Shown piece by piece: positions 24,335 through 41,110 of a stretch of DNA of 64,000 bases. The notes under the pieces were generated by a model, which saw only the letters and a list, made by a program, of their open reading frames with translations, was not told where the DNA came from and did not search any database. The position numbers were made by a program, and so were the translations under genes. The DNA is taken from positions 7,541,191 to 7,605,190 of the forward strand of contig CM040443.1 in assembly GCA_022749755.1 (NCBI GenBank), given 5' to 3'. Each line of letters starts with the position of its first letter. The first letter of the stretch is position 1. This DNA comes from Azadirachta indica. Its lineage: Eukaryota; Streptophyta; Magnoliopsida; Sapindales; Meliaceae.

Positions 24335-24970
24335 CCCTTGCTGCTCGCAGTTCTGCTTCACTTCTGATAGAAACAACAGAAAAAAAAAATGATTTTGTTA
24401 CAGTTGAGCTCAGTTTAGTGGTTTTCTAAACCAACAGTTGGCTGAAAAGGAAATATCATGACAGTGGATATATATATATGTTTCTCTGTGAGGAGAAAAA
24501 CTAACTTTTAAGGTGATGGTGATGAAAAAAAAGTTGTAGTTACTCTTACCAGTTTTTGAAGTAATGGTCAGAGTACATTGCAAAAGAATTTCTTTTTCTT
24601 TGTTTGCATCACAATGGCCATTGCATTTTGTTGCGGCTTTATCCTTTCTTTTCTTTGAAATTTGATTGCCAGCGAGGATAGACTTTCTTCCTACATGTTC
24701 CATGTGATGATTGAGACCAGGAAACCTGGACTTTGCCTCTGTTCTGGAAACAAACTTGAACAACCAAATAAAGTAACAATTTACTATCTCAAAGCAAATG
24801 CAACAATTATTTGCAACTGATCACAGCGATGGAAGAATGTCAATGTATTCCATATTTAACAGAACTTACAAATGATCGTATAGTTACAAAGAGAAAATGA
24901 AATCATATAAGTTATCTACAAAGAACACGAACATATTTCTTACATATTAAAATTTATACACGTGTTACTA
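24335..24970. other. Intergenic region between convergent genes
   Basis: The 3' flanks of the MADS gene (plus) and the BYPASS1-like gene (minus). The minus-strand frame 24763-24410 is open for 117 codons, but I recognise no domain in it. Confidence 0.45.
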
Positions 24971-25888
24971 CTACTTCTGTTGTCGAATACCACCAAGCAA
25001 TTCATTTCTCCCAGCCAAGAGTTTGGAGAAGAGATGATCAACTTCCTTTCCTAAGCTGTCCAGCATTTTCTCAAACACCTCCAATCTTCTCTGCAGTTTC
25101 TCTGTGCCTTCGCTGCTTTCTCCAGCAACAGCAAGGCAAGCAACTGAATCATTCAGCTCCCTCACCTCCTTCAAAACACCCCCTTTCTCCTTTAGTATTT
25201 CACAGATACTTGAATCCAAACTGCTCAAAGCAGAATTTGCAAACCCTTCTGGTTTTCTCCTTTCCAGGTATGGTTTAGCATCTCCGGACAATCCAGCCAA
25301 GATAACACCACATACCCAGAATCCAATACTCTTCAATTCCGTCAAAGCTTGATAAATAACCTTCTCCTTGTCGGAAAAAGATGTTTCCATGCCACCTCCC
25401 CTGTTTTCCGGCTCTTCGAAATCTTTGACCGCACTCTTCTTAATCTTGATTGCATTCAAACGCTCAATTGCCAAAGAACGTGAATTCTCAACCAGGCCCA
25501 AAGCATGTGATAGCGCAAGCCTAGCTTGTCCGAGATGAGAAATAGAAGAACTAATTGAATTAAGAAGCTCCAGCAAACTCAAGCTGTAGTTGAGATATTC
25601 CTCCGCGGAAGCAGCTTCCCATTTGCTGATAGGAAAGTCTATATCCACCACCAGCTTTGCAAAAGCCTTGTTGATCACCGGCAGGATCCCAAAACATCGT
25701 TGAATCCACGAAAAAGACGGGAATTCTGAGCCGGGTTTCGAATTTGGTGTCAACTGATTCAAGCAAATCGAAACATCGGATTCAAAAGCCTGTAATGAAG
25801 CTTGTAAAGCCTCGGGTTCATGGTGGGGGTGCAGACGATTCTCCAGTTTCGAGCAGAATTTGCTAAGCCTTTCTACCAAGAGTACCAT
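24971..25888 (-). CDS. BYPASS1-like protein
   Basis: Single-exon gene of 305 aa beginning MVLLVERLSKFCSKLENRL. The frame stays open upstream to 25924, but the first ATG is at 25888-25886. Conserved segments of the BPS1 family are FSWIQRCFGILPVINKAFAK, DIDFPISKWEAASAEEYLNY, SLLELLNSISSSISHL and the C-terminal LGKEVDHLFSKLLAGRNELL. Arabidopsis BPS1 restrains production of a root-derived mobile signal that arrests shoot growth; the biochemical role of the family is unknown. A hydrophobic stretch (GFWVCGVILAGLSG) lies near residue 190-205. TATAAAAG on the gene strand at 25981-25974 is 86 bp upstream of the start. It is probably a BPS1-like paralogue rather than BPS1 itself. Confidence 0.8.
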   Translation of the reverse strand: MVLLVERLSKFCSKLENRLHPHHEPEALQASLQAFESDVSICLNQLTPNSKPGSEFPSFSWIQRCFGILPVINKAFAKLVVDIDFPISKWEAASAEEYLNYSLSLLELLNSISSSISHLGQARLALSHALGLVENSRSLAIERLNAIKIKKSAVKDFEEPENRGGGMETSFSDKEKVIYQALTELKSIGFWVCGVILAGLSGDAKPYLERRKPEGFANSALSSLDSSICEILKEKGGVLKEVRELNDSVACLAVAGESSEGTEKLQRRLEVFEKMLDSLGKEVDHLFSKLLAGRNELLGGIRQQK

Positions 25889-25973
25889 TACATTAACAAG
25901 CACAATACAAGAATAAGAATACAAGACCGATTTTGCAGTTTCGATTTGGATACTTTGCCCAACACACGTTTGG

Positions 25974-25981
25974 CTTTTATA
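25974..25981 (-). promoter_or_regulatory. TATA box of the BYPASS1-like gene
   Basis: Reads TATAAAAG on the minus strand, 86 bp before the ATG, in an otherwise mixed-composition stretch. Confidence 0.55.
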
Positions 25982-28277
25982 TTATCGTGCAGTTTTAAAA
26001 TAAAGGGTAATATTCATTGAGGCAAAACGACAAACAGTCAGTATGACTACTCACAGAAACACGCCACTTCACGCCGTTGAATATTCAAAATCAGGGGACA
26101 AATGGCCGCCAATCAGCGATGTGCTTATCTCGTTCATCGCTTAATTGCACACGCTTTCGGACAATTGGGTCCAGTTGCGGCCTTGTTGTCTAAGCAACAT
26201 AGGAAGGACGAAAAGAAATATCCACTTCTTTCTTTCGTCATATATTATATTAAGATAATAAGCGATGAACTGATGGATTATTATCATCTAAGTCCTCATA
26301 TACCACACCATTTATATATTCCTTACAATTTTGAAGTTAACCAACTATTATGCTTGTAATAATAATGATGAGGGGGAAGGTTTTAAGAAACATACCGTAT
26401 TTTTACTGAATGGTTTTATTGAGATTATCCCGAGTTAAGTTTGACCATAGATTAGATTGTAATTGTAAAGGGTATTTTAGTTATTTAAGGATGCTTATTT
26501 TAAAACATGAAAAATTAGAGACCTAGGTGACAAATTCCCTGTAATAATTTAATTATTATTATATTTGGTTGACATTTTGGGTAGGATATATTGTTATCGG
26601 ATATAGCTTGAAGTGAAGTGATAGACACTTGCAGGAGGTGGTTTCGGGCCAAATGAGCTTTACCGCAAAACACGCCAATCTTTTTAATAGACAGTGATGC
26701 ATTGTGATGTGCTGTGCTGTGCTGTGCTTGTTCTGTTGGTGCGTTTGCAGAGTTTTAAAACAGGGCATATGGGCTGTTGGGTTTAAACAACATCAACAAC
26801 AACAACAACAACAACTACTACTACTACCACTACCCGCTGGTCCGGTCAACTCTTCTCTTATACATACGCGATCATTTGCTTTGCTTGTACGAATTTTCTA
26901 ATTTGCTGCTACTTGATCAGTACATTAAATTACATTGCATTATATATTTTGGTATTAAAAAAAAACCCAAAAAAAAAGAACATGGAACAGGCATTTTTAT
27001 AATTATTTTATAATTATTCTTGATTTTGATTTTGACCAAGTTTGAGTGGAGTAGGATAAATACATATCGATTTGTTTAGTTGTCAAAAGTTTGTTTTCTA
27101 CAGACCGTGTGGATGCTGCTTGAAATTAATTTATGTTAGTCTTTAATCCTTAGTCAAAAAGAAATATATTTGAATTAGTGGTCGGTTTTATGATCAGTAT
27201 CTTTTTTTTTTTTTTAAAAAAGACTATAATTGTTACAAAAATCGAATCATGCGGGAGATGTCATTCAGATTTCAGAAGTCAATAACCTGAGCTGAATTGT
27301 AGGAGAAGGTACGGTAATGGAAGATCTTGTACATTAATATTTCATGTGCTTCGTAGTTGTACTCAATATTCTCTATTAATTTAAATGGGAATGCTTGCTT
27401 ATTAGGTTTTTGAACACGGAAGAATAATGATATCACATCACATGCATTCAATTTCTAATCCAAATCACGTGCTGGCAGATTTGTATTACCTATTATATTA
27501 GATTATATTATATCATATTATCTAATATAACAATGCCAATGAGACAAGACAGTTTAGCATGGGACAATAAGGCCATGGGCTCACCCTCACCGAGCAATAA
27601 GTTGGGTTTGGACCCATTTAGATTATCGGTTTTCATAGATATCAAACGGGGTGCATCCATTTATAATTGCAAGTGATTCTCAAACGACGTACTGTAAGTT
27701 CGACCTCATCTTAATTTAATTAATATTAGGGTTTTAATTCTCTCAATATGCATGGGGCCACGGGGGAATTACAATAATTTGTTATTATTATTATTATTGT
27801 TATCATTGTGTTTGTTCAAGATAACACCTGTGACTTAATGGAATTTGAATAGATGTTGAATCAGTTTAATGATAAAACACTCGAGAAGAAACGAAAGTAA
27901 CAGAACACACCCAGGTTTGAACGTGGTTCAGCCTTGTAGGGGCTTACATCCACGGTGGAACACAGCAATGGAACGTTTTCTATTTCTCTGAAAACGGATC
28001 AAAGGGATACAACCAATTAGCGATTAGATAACAATGAGACAGTTAAAGATCGTCTCCAGAAAGTCTACCTCGAAACTACTCCAATCCAAGAACAAGTCAT
28101 CAACAGAATATTGAATCAGCATCAACAACTTCCATTTTCCTGCAAAAAGTGATTAAAGATATTTGTTGTAATGAATCATCAACTGTTTCAATGGATACTC
28201 TTCAATACATTGTCAGTCTATCTTTGCATCATTCTCGTATTATATGCCAAAAAAACAATGCAACAACTGCCCCGTAA

Positions 28278-28318
<41 letters not shown>

Positions 28319-28577
28319 TGCCTGCAATGACCGTACAATAGATTACAATTTTGAGAGGGATGAATTTACCTTGATAAGCAAGCTAGCGGATTTGGCGAGA
28401 AACGAGATGAGTGGAGCAGAGGAGAGTTGTAAAATTGGGTGTTTTCATACTGAGAACATGAAAAAGAATCGATGAGATAGATTTACTAGTCTTTGATTAT
28501 ATAAGAGAAAATTAAAAGATCATAAAACGTTGGGTTGAATTCACATACCTCAGGGACTTTATGAATTTAGACACGAT
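25982..28577. other. Intergenic region with simple repeats and an eroded element
   Basis: Contains a (CAA)n/(CTA)n microsatellite at 26785-26833, poly-A/T runs, and a (TA)n tract at 28279-28313. Around 27890-27960 the words AACGTGGTTCAGCC and GGGGCTTACATCCACGG resemble a sequence often seen in plant Ty1/copia elements; no element ends were found. A short segment at 27253-27277 recurs at 34102-34126 on the far side of the NBS-LRR relic. No convincing gene. Confidence 0.45.
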
Positions 28578-31500
28578 TCAGTCGTCTTCTGCCAAGGGAT
28601 CGAGATCCAAGGATGCATAAGGTAGATGGGCTATCAGAGGCCAATCCGTCTTGCACTTCTGACTTATCACCGGACATTCAGAGATTTCCAGCAAAAGTGA
28701 AAATGGTAGGCCCTCGTCTGGAAAGTATTCAAGTTTTGGAGAATTTAAGAGGGAAACAGATTCCAATGAGGTGAGTTTGCAAATCCTTGAGGATAGGTAT
28801 TTCAGCTTTGGAAAATTGGCCAACGCCAAGTGGTTTAAAGTGGCAGGAAGAGCCATTTCTGCATCCTCCGATGGAAATGACTCCACATTCGAGCATTCTC
28901 CATAAAGGTTGAGTTCTCTCATACAGGTGAATCTGTCTAATCTCCACTCGTAAAATGGCACACAAATCATTAGATGATCAATCCCAAGTGAAGCAAGGTT
29001 GATGGGAAAGCTATCCTCGGTTATAGATTCCATGCTTGGACAATTTACTATTTGTAAACGTCGGAGAGAGGTGAGATTTTGCATGCCCTTGGGTAGGGCC
29101 TCCAGTTTCTCGCACCCACTTACACGAAACTCGGACAATTTCGCAGAAGGCAATCCTCCATCAGGAAAGGAAATAAGATTCCGGAAACGCCGTGACTCTA
29201 GATGTCGAAGGTGTCGGGCGTTATGCAAGTTGTTGGGTAAACATCTTAAATTTTGACAAGTCATAATTCTAATTGTTTCAAGAGATGTGTTGTTGTCCAA
29301 TCCTTCTGCTATTGACTCCAGCTCTGCACATCCGTCGATATAAAGGTATTTAAGAGCCTTGGATATATTGCCTCTCGAAGACAAGAAAGCAAGTTTTGAG
29401 CAATCTTTAACCTCAATACTTTCAAGTGTAGCAGGTAGCTTGCTTTTTGACACAAAGGATGTGAGAGATGGACAATTGTTCACATCTAACTGCTCAAGAA
29501 CAGAGGTGTACCCGCTGCTGTCATTGTTGATGTCCTCTTCCTCCATTGTTGAAACTCGATCATCTTCATCCGCCAAAGTCCTTAAATTTTCGCAGTCTTC
29601 AAACTTCAGCTGCTTAAGGCTCAGGGGTAGCCGAACCCTGGCAATGTATGCCAAAGAATTACAGACAACAATACTTAAGCTTTCAAGAGAGATGTTAGTG
29701 CTGTGCATCCATGCATCAGGTAAAGATTTCAGTGAATCACAGTGTGAGATCTTTATCTTTCTCAGGGAACTAAGGCTGAGTAATGCTTGTGCTGGTAGCT
29801 TCTCAAGGCTTTGGCAGTGGTTCAATTCCAGATAATTAAGTCTGCACGGCAATCCTAGCTCCTGTGGCTCTTCTTCTTCCTCCGCTAACATGGAAGAAAG
29901 TTGGGGTAAGTCAGCAATCTTCATTTGGTTAAGAAAGCTAATATCCTGCAATAATTTACTTCCACTCTGCCATAAATATGTTAGCTCTCTAATGTTACTA
30001 ATCACCAATTCTTCTAAAGTTGGCAACTCTTGCTTCAACAGCCCCGTTGGGAACACTTGTTCTGACAAATCATTTGCAATCGAAGAATTCGGTAGATTGG
30101 GATCGACCTTACTTGTCCACATCACGCTTTTACACCCGTCGATTTTTAATTTGCAGAGAGTGGGAATGCTTGGGACTGACACCAGCAATTGTTCACATCC
30201 TTGAATGACAAGCCTCTCCAATGAAGTAAGACGTTCTGGCAATTTTCCGAGCAACTTAGAACATCTTACAATAGAAAGCTCTTTCAATCCAGAGAAAACT
30301 TCAACCTCGTGACCAGATAGATGAGGAATCCAGTCTTCCCATTGTTCTATGTTCTCAAAATAAAGAGTCTCCAAGGATGGAAAAGGCACTGAACCGTTGT
30401 CCCCATAGAACTCAGGACCAACGCTTTTCACTCTAGCAATTCTGATTATAAAAAGACGCTTTAGACTGGGTAGTTGCCCGAGTGATGGTAAGGCAGTACA
30501 AACGCCACAATTTTCAAATCTTATGAGCACTAGATTTGAGAACGTGGTATCTCCTAACCAGATTGGAAATTTTGAGCCCCCATAACCCTTGATGGTGAGT
30601 TCTTTCAAATTTACATGAGGTCTCAGCCTTTCAAGCACGGTTGTTTCAGTTTCTGGCTCGCTTGAGTCATCAGCACTGCTATTATTCCATTCGAGAAATA
30701 ATTCAGTAAGATTCCTTTTACCATTTAACTCAGCCTTTTTAGAATCAGCAACATCCTTCACATTTTCCAACCCTGCAATTTTAAGCTATCCTTGAAGCTT
30801 CTCCAACGATTTCAACTCGCGCAACTGAAAGCCAATGTTTTTACCCACAACAAAATAACGGAGAGTCTGTAGACAAGTCAGCTTACCAATTCCCAAAGGC
30901 ATTTCTTCTAATGAATGTACATTTGAATTATTAAGATGACACAGCTTGACTAAATTTCCCATATCCGCACATAATTTCTTTAATTGAAAACAGTCTTCCA
31001 GTAGAAGTATATGTAAATTGTAAAGTGCATTGACTGCTTCAGGCAAAGTTACGATTTGAGTTCTAGATAAGTCGAGATGCCGTAAATGCTTCAAATTGCC
31101 AATTGAATTTGGTATCTCGGAGATACGATACCCACGCAATGATAAAACCCTTAAACGTTGAACTGCCAACAACATGTAAACAATATCATAAGACAAGTAA
31201 TGATTGGTGTATGTCAATTCCATTGGCAAAAAGGTTCGCAAATGTTTGGCATTATAGAGAGAATCAAACCTTTTTATGCCATCGAATTCGCCAACAATAT
31301 ATGACAAGCGACGAAGATGTTTAAAAAAATTTTGTTGCTTGGAACTGCCCAACTTATCCTCGATTCTGAGATATATTTCTCCTGCAGCCCATTGAGCAAG
31401 ATCATTGATGAGGTCGTGCATCACAAACCGTGATGTATCCATGCTTGATTGTTGGAAAAATGACCTTGACTGCAGCTCTTTAAAAAAGTGGTGGCCCGAA

Positions 31501-32894
31501 TCTTCTACTTCTTTCTCACTTGCATCTTGTTGTAATAAGCCCTCAGCCATCCATAATAGAACTATCTCTGTCTCATTAAATTCATAATCTTTTGGGAGTA
31601 AGGAACAAAATGCAAAGCATCGTTTTAAGTTTGCAGGAAGATATTAGTAGCTCACTCTAAGAACTCGCATGATATCACTTCCTTCTTCTGGCAAATCCCA
31701 TATCTTGTTGTTCAATACATTTTCCCAATCACAAAGATTATAGTTACCCGTAAGAGACCTCCAAGAGTTTTTGTTGCAAGAGGCAAGCCATTGCACTTTT
31801 TCACAATCTTCTCGCCGATATCCTTCAAGTGTTGATGTTTGCTGAAATCTCTCGTTCCCAAGGAGTGTTGAGTAAATACAAGAAGAGAACTATCATTTGA
31901 CAACTGTTTCAATTCATAAGCTGGAATAGTTCCCATCTTTGATGCGACAATTTGACTGCGGCTTGTGACAATAATCTTACTCCCCGGTGCGCCAACTACA
32001 AGAGGAAGTTTTAGGTTCGTCCAATCACCATAATTCTCGTTCCACATGTCATCCAAAACAAGAAAAAATTTCTTTCCTGATAATTCATTCTTCAGTTTGC
32101 CTTGAAGCGAATTTAGATCATCATCATTGGCATTCTGCACACCGATAGACTTGAGAATTGCTTTTGTCACCCTGATAGGGTCATAGTCTTCGGAAACACA
32201 AGCCCAAGCTGTTAGATCAAAATGGCTTTCCAGTGTTTTGTCATTGAAGACAAGCTGGGCAAGAGTTGTTTTACCTAATCCACCCATGCCTGTTATAGGA
32301 ATAACGGATAATCCACCATCAGCACTTAAATCATCCTTTAATAGGAATTCAACTATTTCTTTCTTCTCATCTTCTCTGCCATGTACTTCGGCTTCAATCA
32401 CCAAACAGGTTGTATCTGGTCGTTTGCTTACTTTTTTGGACCTTTGAGAATTTTGTTTCAACTCCAATTGGTCTTTCTCAGTTGCAATATTTTGCAATCT
32501 AAGAGTGATCTCCTCTATCTTGTGCCTCATCATGGAATTGAACTTCAAAGACCTTGGGAGTTAAATTGGTGCAGCAAGTAGGAATGAAATTCCGAATTAA
32601 CTTACTTTTGCTGCTGGGTTGAGACTCAAGTAACAGATTCCTTCGCAAAGCTTCCGTCGAAAACTCATCCAGTAAGTCTTCAACGCAAAGCCACTTCTTC
32701 ACTGACTCCTCCATCATCATCCTCTCCTCTGCGTCATCAAGCACTGCCTTGATCTTCCCCAATTTTCTCTCCCAGTTCTTGAGATCAGCTTGGATTTGTT
32801 CTTGGCTTGCAAACAGTTGAACTCCCTTCGAAGCCAACTTTTCAAGCAGCAATTCAATGGAGACAGTTAGAACGGTCTCTACAATGATCGACAT
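28578..32894 (-). pseudogene. CC-NBS-LRR (RPP13-like protein 1 type) disease-resistance pseudogene
   Basis: A single-exon NLR frame that would span about 1,438 codons. The coiled-coil region starts MSIIVETVLTVSIELLLEKL. The NB-ARC holds P-loop GMGGLGKTTLAQ, kinase-2 FFLVLDDMW, RNBS-B GSKIIVTSRS, GLPL CNGLPLATKT and MHD-box FVMHDLINDLAQW. More than 15 LRRs follow, ending LDLDPLAEDD. Four breaks are visible: a one-base insertion at about 32556-32558 (ACTCCCAAGG), a one-base loss at about 31747-31749 (CGGGTAAC) that returns to the first frame, TAA at 31646-31644, and TAG at 30788-30786 between LEKLQG and LKIAGLENVK. Intact members sense pathogen effectors and trigger cell death. The LRR part stays open for 730 codons, so decay looks recent, or the breaks could be assembly errors. 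Confidence 0.9.
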
Positions 32895-34624
32895 GGTTTA
32901 TTTTATTTTCTTTTTGTTCCTTTGTTGTTGGAAGAAACAAAAGGAATTATGGTAACTATGACTAGCAGAGAAAGTTTGCAAAAATTGGAACAGTTCGAAA
33001 GATTTTTTTCTTTTTATTGGGTTTGGAAGAAACGAAAGTGATTGTGCAATATGAAATAGAGATAGTATTGCAGAAAATTGAAGAACAGCTAGCAGGAAAT
33101 TTTCTTTTTCGGTTTGAAAATTAAAAGAAAAGGAATTATTGAAAATGAAATAGAGAAATATAGTCGGCAGAAAATGAACTAGTAGAAAAGGATTTCTTTC
33201 TTTTTCTTTTTTCGAGAGAGACAACAAATTTGGATTGTGAAAGCTCAAATCAAACAACTTGGTATAATTGTATTAATTTCTGTTTGGTTTTTGAGTCAAC
33301 GTAGTAGCAAGTTGTAATGCATGCGCGGGGGGAGTTGGAGCTTTAAATTGTAGGACCCAATTAATTAATAAGTTGTCATTTTGAGTTCATATTTCTTGTT
33401 TTGCTTTTATAGAATAATTTCTTCTAAGCTATTGATTATAAATTTAACTATTTATATTGTTATAAAAAAAATTATCTCACATATTTATTTTAATTGATTT
33501 TTACATATTAAAATCACATTCTTTTTATTTTATTAAAATTTATTTATCATTTTTATCCAAATATTACTAATTCTAAAATCAACAATGTCACCGCTTGCCT
33601 GCCTTGGCTTTTACACAGTTATTTTACTTTAAAAAGAAAAATTAAAAATATCATGTTGGTGGTAGACTGGAGATAATTAAAATTATTGCAATATATCTTT
33701 ATTTATTATTATTATCCCATATAAAATATGGAAAGTAAGAGAAAAAAAAAATTGATAAAATTCTAGAATTTTAAACTTATCTCGTCTGTTAACCATTGAC
33801 ATCTTTCTCTAACTTGTGAGGTGCCTCTTGTGTTGGGCGTAACTGGGGAAAACGTTTATTAGATATAAAAAAAAAAAAAAAAAAGAATTTGTTAGGTTGA
33901 GATTCCAACTTTCAACTAATACGTTGACAATTTTGCAATAATAGAAAAATTATCAAATATAACTAATTTTATATAACTTTGGTTCCACAATTCATTGCAA
34001 TCTTTGCGCATATTTTATATAGCAATCAGATTTTTTTTGTTAAAAGTTCAAAAAAAAAAAAAAGAAGAAAAAGTCAATTACATGCTGTATCATGTGATTG
34101 TGGGAGATATGATTTAGATTTCAGAAAGATGTGGAAATCGTTAGGCTCAACGGTTTAGAACAGAATAGTGGAAGATGGGGCATAGTCAAATGATCACATC
34201 CACATTCAAATCGATTCAATTCAATTCAATGAATGTGTTAGAGTTGGGTTTGGCCGATAGTCTTAGAAGCAATTATGAAACCTCATTTATATGATGTGGT
34301 TTCACTTCTGAGATGTGTCTGGTACATTTATTGAAATCCAATTCGGATAATGACTAGAATTAGGCTTGGCCCGACACCAACAAGCAATTACAAAGACAAT
34401 GGTTCGGTTCAGAACATTGACAGAGCTGTATTTACAACTTTTATAGCACTTATAATAATAATTATTATTAACATAATACTGTTACAATACTCTCATATGT
34501 ATATACATATATATATATATATGTATGTGCGTATGTAATAAAAATTTAATAATTATCTTTTATTTTATCTTAAATTATACATGTTATTAGTTATACAAAA
34601 CCTAAGATACATGTAACACAATAA
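32895..34624. other. Intergenic region upstream of the NBS-LRR relic
   Basis: The first 350 bp are the relic's former leader/promoter, purine-rich on the plus strand. It opens a minus-strand frame (33257-32898) with no recognisable protein. Beyond it is AT-rich DNA with poly-A runs at about 33868-33884 and 34050-34062 and a (TA)n tract at 34508-34522. The segment at 34102-34190 resembles 27253-27340. Confidence 0.45.
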
Positions 34625-35047
34625 GTGTCCGTTTGATTTGACTTTTTCATTGGTCAAAAGGTTACTTTTATGATAAAAATTTTTTTCAAATTTTTTAATA
34701 TTGTTTGGGTGATAATGAAAAAGAATTTTTGAAAATTTAAAAAATTATTTTTCATCTATTAGAATAAGCCCAAAATTTATATTTTTAACAGTAGAGTTTT
34801 TTCAGCTTTTTTAAAAGGTAAAATTATTTAAAATACTTATAATTTATTTTAAAAATTTTACGTAATATCTTTAAAATAAAATATTAAAAATTTGTTTATT
34901 AAAGTAATTACTCAACTTTTTCTCAAAAGTTATTTGTGACAACCAAATGATTAATAAATTTTTATTAAAAACTCTACTTCTAAAAATTTTACGAGTAAAA
35001 ATTTTACTTTAAAAAGTTTTATTTGAAAAGTTATATTAAACGGACCC
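34625..35047 (-). mobile_element. Tourist-like MITE, copy 2
   Basis: A 423-bp AT-rich unit flanked by TAA on both sides (34622-34624 and 35048-35050). The ends are GTGTCCGTTTGAT and, inverted, GGGTCCGTTTAATATAAC. It is homologous to the unit at 19783-20217 in the opposite orientation; inverted words include CACAAATAACTTTTGAGAAA against ACAAATAATTTTTGAGAAAA. It is non-coding. The TAA target sites match PIF/Harbinger-type MITEs. Confidence 0.75.
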
Positions 35048-35050
35048 TAA

Positions 35051-36983
35051 AATTAAAATCTTACTAATCACCTTTTTAGTGTGAGTCCGAAAACCTAAAC
35101 TCCAGTAATAGTGACAAAAACAAAATCATTGGAAGAAAGTTGAGATAAATTCGGAGATTAACAAAAGAGATAAGTTTAAATTTGATTTGGAGATTATGGT
35201 AACAGATAAGGAATTTGAATCGTTTGAATTAATCAATGGTTTATGATAATTACTTCACAAACAATGTAATTAAAGTGAAACATAATTAATTAAAATACAA
35301 AATATTATATTGAATATTTTGTGTGCAATATCATTTATTTTTTTTGGATTTATCTTGATATTGAAGAACTTTTTGGGATTATAGTATTTTGATAATATCA
35401 ATGAAATCTTATGCTCGTGGCTTTAGCATTCTATTTAATCAAACCCATACCAGTACCACAGCAGGAAAAACATATATATTAAAGGCCAAAAAAAAAAAAA
35501 AAGTTTGCTGTTAAAAACTACCATCATGATAAGCTTCCAAATTAATATTAAATATTTCCTACAACTCAATAGAAGGAATCAATCCAGTCTAGTCCTGTCT
35601 ACCCACCATTCTTATTCTATAATTTTTAATTTCTAATTTAATATATTCTCCCAACCCAACGGTTTAATTAATTAATTAATTTATTTTTTCAATTTTCCAA
35701 AGACCCCGTATCAATCATTGCATATCACAGTACAAATCCAGTGTTCCCTCTTATCGCATTTCTTGTCGACAATTAAATGTAACTAATTTCCGAAATATCA
35801 AAAATATTTTTATTTATTTATTTTTTATTTCAGTTAAAATATTACAAATATAAAATTAATAAAAGACATACGTACAAATATACAATCAAATAAAGATCGT
35901 ATGGGCAGTCACGTAGAAATCAAGAATGCTATTTCTTTATTTATTTATTTCCTTTTCTTTAGTCCAGGTTGTAATTTTATATTAGATTTACATGATGGTT
36001 CATTGAACTTTCCTATTTGTTTTTCAGGTTAATTTTAATTTTAACTTCGGACCCAGTAATATAATTTTATTTCTTTTATTATATTATCATGTCTGCCTCG
36101 TGGTGTGACAAATTATAAATAACTATAGAGAATATAATTAAATCTATTAATTTATTTTATTTAACTAAAATAAGTTTATACGTATAACTTTTGTCATAGT
36201 TGACTATTAATAATAATTTAACTTATATAGGATTGATGAAATAATATTAACATAAATTCAAAAATCACCGAATTAGAAGAATATCTTCTTTCATGATTAT
36301 TATATTTAATGATATCTAATAATATTTTTCAGGTCACCATGTTACAATCGGAATATTTATCATAAATAGTAATAACATTCAAGTCCTTTAATGTTTACAT
36401 ATTTATAAATAAAGATATAGTTTATTCAAATATAACAAAAAGATCACAGTACACTTCGGTGTTAAGTGACATACTTTTATCATTGAGATGGTTAAGACTT
36501 AGTAAGGCATGAGTAATTTCGTCATCCTAATTAAGTGAGGGACTTAGTGGTTATAAATGGAAGAAAATGTCATGATTCGTGAAAATGTAAAAGATTCATG
36601 ATCGAAATGTTATTATCCAAAACTTTACATAGAATAGCATGTGTTTTTTAGTTGACCCAAAGTCCCAAAATACTCATTCACATGGCATAACATGATTGGT
36701 CAATTAAGCATACTGTTCATACCCCATTTACATGGATCATATAATAATTTCCCAATTTTGTTTTAAATAAATATCACAAAATTATAACCCTCCATTTCCA
36801 TGGTGGTTGAAACCTAATAGTTATAGTATATAATTAAAAACAATAACATGTCACTAATTCCATCCAATTAAAACAGCTATTCTTATTTTGGATCTTCCGA
36901 GCTTTTATAGCTGTTACATTCCATATTTCTCTATTTATACTCATCATTTTCTGTTTGAAGAGCTGAGAGAAGAAACGGCTGAG
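35051..36983. other. Intergenic region upstream of the carboxypeptidase gene
   Basis: AT-rich DNA without recognisable genes or clear repeats. TATTTATA at 36932-36939 is a weak TATA candidate about 45 bp before the carboxypeptidase start codon. Confidence 0.4.

Positions 36984-41110
<4,127 letters not shown>

Noticed and set aside
24410..24763. 117-codon minus-strand frame between the MADS and BYPASS1-like genes
   Set aside because: It lies in convergent 3' flanks, contains no recognised motif and no splice partner could be found.
25889..25924. Twelve-codon N-terminal extension of the BYPASS1-like frame
   Set aside because: The open frame extends upstream, but there is no ATG before 25888 and the family begins near MVLLVERL.
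27890..27960. Ty1/copia-like words AACGTGGTTCAGCC and ACATCCACGG
   Set aside because: Suggestive from memory only; no LTR ends, primer site or coding remnant was found, so no element is called.
28999..30208. Plus-strand open frames of 60-160 codons
   Set aside because: They are antisense to the continuous LRR frame of the minus-strand NLR relic and have no domain features.
32898..33257. Phe/Leu-rich 119-codon minus-strand frame upstream of the NLR relic
   Set aside because: The low-complexity translation of AT-rich leader DNA shows no conserved motif and lies in another context than the NLR start at 32894.
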